Assembly: GCA_003151625.1 (NCBI GenBank)
Contig: PLYC01000016.1
Location: 1-34,438 of the forward strand
Length of the DNA stretch: 34,438 nucleotides
Direction: 5' to 3'
DNA from: Candidatus Doudnabacteria bacterium
Lineage (GTDB): Bacteria > Patescibacteriota > Doudnabacteria > UBA920
Shown piece by piece: positions 31,459 to 34,438 of the stretch. The position numbers and the translations under genes are program-made. The notes under the pieces are model-generated. The model did not search any database and was not told the origin of the DNA. It saw nothing but the letters and a program-made list of their open reading frames with translations. How positions within the stretch are numbered: position 1 is the first letter of the stretch; the number at the start of each line of letters is the position of its first letter.

Positions 31459-31526
31459 TATAGACTATGAAAAGAAACCAAAATTGACTATAGTTAAGAC
31501 AAAGTCGTCTATTTACATATAGTCTA
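31459..31526. promoter_or_regulatory. Repeated TAGACTAT motifs in a divergent intergenic region
   Basis: TAGACTAT (31461), GACTATAG (31486) and its inverse TATAGTCTA (31518) recur within 66 bases between the divergent 264-aa gene and the toxin-like gene. Such spacing suits an operator for autoregulation. The remaining bases of 31367-31542 are A+T rich and contain no gene. Confidence 0.45.
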
Positions 31527-31542
31527 AAAGATGTTAAAATAA

Positions 31543-31890
31543 ATGCCCCTTGAAATACAATGTTCGTTTAAGGATAAGGATAACAAAAAAATTATTTGGT
31601 TTAAAAAAGGCTATGAAGAAGTCATAATTGACCATCAAGAAGTTGTTGACGACTTCCAAAATGTCAAAATGGCTATTGAGAACCCCCATACCATAACCAA
31701 AGATGTTGATTATAAAAATCGGCGATGTCATTATTTATTTTTTTGTCGTAAAGGTAGCAATACTGATAGGACAATGAAAGTTGTTATTCGCAAAAAACTA
31801 CATTTTTTCAGAGATGTAGTAACAGCTTATTATACAAATAATATTAAGCAAGGGGAGCAAACAATATGGACAAGACTAGCGAACAACTAA
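31543..31890 (+). CDS. Putative toxin, PBECR-like nuclease family
   Basis: This 115-residue protein shows the pattern HQEVVDDFQNVKMAIENPHTI, a YLFFCRKG strand, MKVVIRKKLHFFRDVVTAYYTNNIKQGEQTIW. It resembles small RNase-like toxins of the Barnase-EndoU-ColicinE5/D-RelE group, in which a short His-led helix and a C-terminal T-A-Y strand are conserved. Catalytic residues cannot be assigned with certainty. It overlaps the next gene by 25 bases. Together with the DUF2283-like protein it looks like a toxin-antitoxin pair that would stabilise the element. Confidence 0.6.
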   Translation: MPLEIQCSFKDKDNKKIIWFKKGYEEVIIDHQEVVDDFQNVKMAIENPHTITKDVDYKNRRCHYLFFCRKGSNTDRTMKVVIRKKLHFFRDVVTAYYTNNIKQGEQTIWTRLANN

Positions 31891-32255
31891 AGCAGATTTT
31901 AGGAAATAATCCCGACTTATTAAATAGAATACAGTCAGAGAGTTGGGAAATAAAATATAGAAAAGATAGTGATATGATTTTGATGGGAGCTAAATTTCCA
32001 TCTGATACTTTTTATTTTGATGTAAAAGGTTCAGGGGTGTTAGTGAGAATAGATGATGATAAAAAAATCTACGGTTTTGCCATAGAAAATTTTAAATATT
32101 TTACTAAAAAGAATCCTGAATTTAGATTATTTTACTTTTTGATTGCTCATCCGTTTCAGGCATATGCATTATATATCCTTATAAAGAGTTTGGACAAAAT
32201 GAGAATGATTAAAGTTGTGTCTGAATATGTAGCTGGACAAGCGGTCTACGCCTAA
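31866..32255 (+). CDS. Putative antitoxin, DUF2283-like
   Basis: This 129-residue protein contains WEIKYRKDSDMILMGAKFPSDTFYFDVKG followed by VLVRIDDDKKIYGFAIENFKYF, the shape of DUF2283-like proteins (Y..D.D.L......, then R.D...I.G.EI). A C-terminal helical extension follows (about 90-129). The ATG lies 25 bases inside the toxin-like gene and is preceded by AAGGGGAG, a good ribosome binding site. Coupled translation and position next to the attachment site suit an antitoxin. Family call from pattern only. Confidence 0.6.
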   Translation: MDKTSEQLKQILGNNPDLLNRIQSESWEIKYRKDSDMILMGAKFPSDTFYFDVKGSGVLVRIDDDKKIYGFAIENFKYFTKKNPEFRLFYFLIAHPFQAYALYILIKSLDKMRMIKVVSEYVAGQAVYA

Positions 32256-32266
32256 TAAGAGATAAG

Positions 32267-32350
32267 TCAAACTGTAATTTGTAAGGTTAATAATTCCAAT
32301 TCCTGTTCCAATTCTGCCCAGTCAACAGTTCTAAACGCACTCACTAGCCG
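32267..32350 (-). other. Recombinase C-terminal segment separated by integration
   Basis: Read from the right att core in the recombinase frame, this gives 27 residues starting RLVSAFRTVDWAELEQ and then TGA. It is not a gene by itself here. In the excised circle it would replace the tRNA-derived 11-residue tail of the recombinase. The open frame and acidic amphipathic composition look protein-like. Confidence 0.65.
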
Positions 32351-32358
32351 GAGCCAAC
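32351..32358. other. Right attachment site core (att)
   Basis: GAGCCAAC, identical to 22805-22812. It is followed directly by the likely tRNA-Asn terminator and preceded by CTAGCCG, unrelated to the tRNA 3' end. Confidence 0.7.
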
Positions 32359-32388
32359 AAAAAACATCAACGAAAGTTGGTCTTTTTT
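32359..32388 (+). terminator. Likely original terminator of tRNA-Asn, displaced by the element
   Basis: AAAAAACATCAAC-GAAA-GTTGGTCTTTTTT forms a hairpin (one mismatch, one G-T pair) with a GAAA loop and T-tract. It follows the right att core directly, where the tRNA would end if the element were removed. Confidence 0.75.
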
Positions 32389-32401
32389 GTTTGGAAAAGT
32401 G

Positions 32402-32749
32402 TCAAAAATTCAGACTTGACCCCCATACCCATATGCGAACGGCAACTGTGACACGGTCAGTGAACTGCGTAATACGGCTGTGTCCGTCAAAAGCACTCAT
32501 CAGCGAATTGCAACTTACGCTAATTTCGACCCTGATCGGAGCAGGGGTAAACTTCCGTGTTGTCGGAAAACCAAAGTAGCCGTGATTGCCCTCAAAACCG
32601 AATTCCAATTCCACAGTTCCTACTTCCGTGATGTTGGTATCGGTAGTGAAAGACGGTCGTTGTGGCGTTGCCTCGTGCGGTTTTTGCTGAGCCCCTCCTT
32701 GGAAGGCGGACACAGCAATAACGATTACCATTAGCAATCGAATTTTCAT
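32402..32749 (-). CDS. Short exported protein, possibly truncated outer-membrane-type family member
   Basis: From the ATG at 32749 the product is 115 residues with a signal peptide, KIRLLMVIVIAVSAFQGGAQQ. RPSFTTDTNITEVGTVELEFGFEG and FPTTRKFTPAPIRVEISV, then SAFDGHSRITQFTDRVTVAVR, recall the N-terminal part of a longer beta-barrel-like protein family that I know only loosely. The product ends in IWVWGSSLNF soon after, so it may be a fragment with a replaced end. A GGAGGAGG ribosome binding site lies upstream and a TTGACA-17-TAATAT promoter at 32799-32827. An outer-membrane protein would be odd in a CPR cell. Confidence 0.55.
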   Translation of the reverse strand: MKIRLLMVIVIAVSAFQGGAQQKPHEATPQRPSFTTDTNITEVGTVELEFGFEGNHGYFGFPTTRKFTPAPIRVEISVSCNSLMSAFDGHSRITQFTDRVTVAVRIWVWGSSLNF

Positions 32750-32798
32750 GATTCTATTAGATCCTCCTCCCAAGTTGGGATGTCTAAAAAGACCTTAA

Positions 32799-32827
32799 AT
32801 ATTAGCAAAAATGGCTAGAAATGTCAA
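32799..32827 (-). promoter_or_regulatory. Promoter of the short exported protein
   Basis: On the - strand TTGACA is followed after 17 bases by TAATAT, about 50 bases before the ATG at 32749. It is divergent from the promoter at 32849. Confidence 0.6.
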
Positions 32828-32848
32828 CAAATGAGCCCGTTTTTGTCC

Positions 32849-32878
32849 TTGACAAAGCGAAAAAAATATGTCATTATA
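32849..32878 (+). promoter_or_regulatory. Promoter of the G+C-richer two-gene unit
   Basis: TTGACA is followed after 18 bases by ATTATA; a TATAAT also overlaps but at 22-base spacing. The next gene starts about 190 bases downstream, leaving a long leader with a hairpin. Confidence 0.5.
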
Positions 32879-32957
32879 TAATGTTATAGTAGAATTGTTT
32901 CCACTCGGTTTTGTTGCTCTTAAAAAATTTGTGAGGAGGAATTTAAATTAGGCAAAA

Positions 32958-33011
32958 TATAAGGCGAGTATTTAGAAAATTACTTGTAGTTTTTTGTATA
33001 CTCGCCTTATA
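32958..33011 (+). promoter_or_regulatory. 14-bp hairpin in the leader of the two-gene unit
   Basis: TATAAGGCGAGTAT and ATACTCGCCTTATA pair perfectly around a 26-base loop. It lies after an AGGAGGA ribosome-binding-like site (32934) that has no start codon at a usable distance, and before the real start at 33072. The 32774-33071 stretch holds no gene other than these signals. Confidence 0.65.
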
Positions 33012-33071
33012 AGCGCGTCTCCCAACGGAGAGTATCCGAATTTTGAAACGAAACTCGAGGAGCTTAAGAAT

Positions 33072-33422
33072 ATGAAGCCGTCTACCGTAGTTGGAATTGT
33101 GATCGGATTTTTTGTCCTGATCTTCGGTCTCACGTGGATCGGAGAGGGCAACGATTTCTTCCTGTATAAGGTGTTCGCACCGAAACGGGCGGCAGTCGAA
33201 CGGCAGGTGTGGGAACAGAGCCCGAACTACATCAAGACGATGGTTCAGGAGCTCGAGAACATGCAGGTGCAATACGTTCAAACCAAGGACCCGGAAGCGA
33301 AAGCGACCCTTGCTGGCGTGATTCTGCACCGCGCATCCGGTTTCGACCTCAACAACCCCGATGTGTCCACCGACCTGCGCGCTTTCATCGAACAGTTGAA
33401 GCGCGAGCAGCGAGGGCAGTAG
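33072..33422 (+). CDS. Membrane-anchored hypothetical protein
   Basis: From the ATG at 33072, with GAGGAG 9-14 bases upstream, the product is 116 residues. Residues 5-24 (TVVGIVIGFFVLIFGLTWIG) form a membrane anchor; the rest is helical and charged, with QSPNYIKTMVQELENMQVQY and ATLAGVILHRASGFDLNNP. An in-frame ATG at 32994 lies inside the hairpin and is unlikely. The codon use is visibly G+C richer than in the pur cluster. I have seen similar small anchored proteins without assigned function; no role can be given. It is co-transcribed with the next gene (28 bases). Confidence 0.75.
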   Translation: MKPSTVVGIVIGFFVLIFGLTWIGEGNDFFLYKVFAPKRAAVERQVWEQSPNYIKTMVQELENMQVQYVQTKDPEAKATLAGVILHRASGFDLNNPDVSTDLRAFIEQLKREQRGQ

Positions 33423-33450
33423 CGCTTCAAGGAAGAACGAAGGAGATACC

Positions 33451-34029
33451 ATGAGCAAACTGTTAACGAAAAAAATGTTCCTGCTGCCATTCTTGGCAGC
33501 GATCTTCTTCCTTTGCACAGCGGAAGACGGATGCGGAAACTCCACACCTACAACCAACGACATCGAACGTGTCAATCAAGAGAAGGTGACGAAAGCCGCT
33601 GCCCAAGCGGTGGGCATGCCCAACATCAAGAATTTCCGCGAGAAGTGGTTCCTGCACGACTCGTACGAGTTGCGTGACCAGAAGGGTCTGGTCACCTACA
33701 CCTACGTATTCTCGCAGATGCAGGCGTGCTTCGTGTACATGGGGCCGACGGCGGGATATCCGATTCCCTATGCGACCCAGTACTCTGCACCGCAGAAGAT
33801 CGAGGAGTACCGCAGCCAGGTGGGTTACGCGATCCTTCCGCAGGCCGAACCGAGCGGACTCTACCCTCCGGCTTCGGCTGATGCCACGTGGATCCTGACC
33901 AAGGAGCCGAGCGAAAACGGGCAGAACCGGGTAACCTCCTCACAGGCCGGCTATATGGAGGAAAAGATCAACGCCTTTCCTTACAAGCTTCCCGAACGCC
34001 TGCTTTGCGCCAACTCTAAGGGGCAATAG
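33451..34029 (+). CDS. Exported hypothetical protein
   Basis: This 192-residue protein has a signal peptide (KKMFLLPFLAAIFFLCTA, then EDGCGNSTPT) and a soluble domain with FREKWFLHDSYELRDQKGLVTYTYVFSQ and a Pro-rich GPTAGYPIPYATQYSAPQKIEEYRSQ segment. A lipoprotein is possible but neither Cys has a standard lipobox. An excellent AAGGAGATACC ribosome binding site precedes the ATG. The base composition is like the previous gene and unlike the rest of the window, suggesting transfer of the pair. The family is not recognised with a function. Confidence 0.8.
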   Translation: MSKLLTKKMFLLPFLAAIFFLCTAEDGCGNSTPTTNDIERVNQEKVTKAAAQAVGMPNIKNFREKWFLHDSYELRDQKGLVTYTYVFSQMQACFVYMGPTAGYPIPYATQYSAPQKIEEYRSQVGYAILPQAEPSGLYPPASADATWILTKEPSENGQNRVTSSQAGYMEEKINAFPYKLPERLLCANSKGQ

Positions 34030-34065
34030 ACCCCACAGGCGCCGACACTTGCCTAATTCCACTCG

Positions 34066-34107
34066 AAGCCCGCCGCGTACGCAACTCAGTACGACGGCGG
34101 GCTTTTT
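34066..34107 (+). terminator. Intrinsic terminator of the two-gene unit
   Basis: AAGCCCGCCGCGTAC and GTACGACGGCGGGCTT pair with one bulge around an 8-base loop, followed by a T-tract. Confidence 0.88.
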
Positions 34108-34200
34108 TATCTGGTAATATCTACTTCCTGCTTATGCGCAATAAATATCCAACCATTCTCCACAAGCCACGTTCTAACAGCGTCCGCCGTGTTGAGCCAA

Positions 34201-34234
34201 ACAAAAACCACCAATTAATTTTGGTGGTTTTTGT
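34201..34234. terminator. Bidirectional terminator before the PAP2 gene end
   Basis: ACAAAAACCACCAA and TTGGTGGTTTTTGT are perfect complements around TTAATT. A- and T-tracts allow use from both strands; it lies 17 bases after the PAP2 gene stop on the - strand. Confidence 0.85.
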
Positions 34235-34251
34235 ATGATTAAAATTTAGTG

Positions 34252-34438
34252 TTACGGCTGTTCTTTCCCCTTTTTCAGATTGCTAGTGTAAAAATTATGC
34301 TCACGAAAGGTAATAGCGGCCACAAGCCAAAGGCCGCCTATCAAGAAGCCGCCTAAGACATCGCTCAAAAAATGCACAATCAAATATAACCTGGAAAACC
34401 CAATCAAAAGCGGCTCTATTATTAGTCCTGTATATAGC
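34252..34438 (-). CDS. PAP2-superfamily phosphatase, C-terminal part (partial)
   Basis: Only the last 62 codons are in the window; the 5' end lies beyond 34438. IGFSRLYLIVHFLSDVLGGF carries the second and third PAP2 phosphatase motifs (S-R, and H with D five residues later), followed by IGGLWLVAAIT, a membrane helix, and a basic tail LKKGKEQP. Such enzymes are integral membrane phosphatases acting on phosphatidic acid or isoprenyl diphosphates. The motif residues are intact in the part seen. The gene would be easily missed because its start is outside the window. Confidence 0.85.
   Translation of the reverse strand, partial: LYTGLIIEPLLIGFSRLYLIVHFLSDVLGGFLIGGLWLVAAITFREHNFYTSNLKKGKEQP

Larger units (their letters stand above)
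22805..32358. mobile_element. Integrated element at tRNA-Asn 3' end (serine recombinase, Rep-like, type III RM, TA-like pair)
   Basis: The element is bounded by GAGCCAAC at 22805-22812 and 32351-32358. The left copy is the last 6 bases of tRNA-Asn plus AC; the right copy is followed directly by a T-tailed hairpin that fits as the tRNA's former terminator. Removing the element would place that terminator directly after CCA. Contents in order: recombinase, Res, Mod, HTH, Rep-like, SpoVG-like and a 53-aa protein (all -), a 268-aa unknown (-), then a toxin-antitoxin-like pair (+). No conjugation or capsid genes are seen, so it resembles a small integrative plasmid-like element. Joining the ends extends the recombinase frame, which supports these borders. 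Confidence 0.8.

Noticed and set aside
32301-32358. Possible tRNA remnant at the right end of the element (GTTCTAAAC ... GAGCCA)
   Set aside because: No T-stem pairing and no acceptor match beyond the 8-base core; the bases are better explained as the recombinase C-terminal coding segment.
33209-33454. Overlapping + and - strand frames in the G+C-rich block (33209-33454, 32943-33575)
   Set aside because: Long shadow frames are expected in G+C-richer sequence; the chosen genes have strong ribosome binding sites and signal or membrane segments.
34141-34207. Second GAGCCAA followed by a terminator, resembling another tRNA 3' end
   Set aside because: No T-arm or acceptor pairing can be drawn upstream; GAGCCAA is probably chance.

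Overview
This 34.4 kb window looks like a chromosomal segment of a small-genome bacterium, most plausibly from the Patescibacteria/CPR or a lineage with similar genome style. The pointers are tightly packed genes with few clear Shine-Dalgarno sites, many short palindromic repeats (some inside conserved genes), a PurS-PurL fusion of the ETHNTPSALDP type, a small GIY-YIG protein, and a large serine recombinase inserted at a tRNA. TGA acts as a stop (for example at 9853), so the UGA-Gly code is unlikely. The taxonomic call is an inference; no rRNA is present.

Region 1 (1-15416, + strand) is a de novo purine cluster: purL, purQ, an 80-aa unknown, purF, purN, purD, a HAD phosphatase, purE, a three-gene cassette (DUF5678-like, retropepsin-like, M24-like), purM, a 259-aa unknown, purC and purB. 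Together these run from PRPP to AICAR; purK and purH are not in the window. At least six palindromic elements lie in frame inside purL (four), purQ and purD, and related dispersed repeats sit directly before purL and purE.

Region 2 (15572-22176, mostly - strand) holds a DinB-like protein, three genes carrying five GH130-type beta-propeller modules (mannoside phosphorylase family), a HAD-IA hydrolase and a stand-alone GAF protein.

Region 3 (22345-32388) is a tRNA-Asn(GTT) locus invaded from both sides. On the 5' side, a GIY-YIG gene lies between a duplicated 5' part of the tRNA (itself split by a 51-bp hairpin element) and the intact tRNA. On the 3' side is a 9.55 kb integrated element bounded by an 8-bp repeat, GAGCCAAC, with the presumed tRNA terminator left at its far end. 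The element carries a 53-aa protein, a SpoVG-like protein, a Rep-like protein, an HTH protein, a type III restriction-modification pair and a large serine recombinase in one - strand series, plus a 268-aa unknown and a divergent toxin-antitoxin-like pair. The recombinase stop codon lies in the tRNA anticodon loop. Joining the two ends in silico gives the recombinase a different 27-residue C-terminus, so integration appears to swap the end of the protein.

Region 4 (32389-34438) contains a short, probably truncated exported protein on the - strand, a visibly G+C-richer two-gene unit (membrane-anchored and exported unknowns) with its own promoter and terminators, and the C-terminal part of a PAP2-family phosphatase running off the window end.
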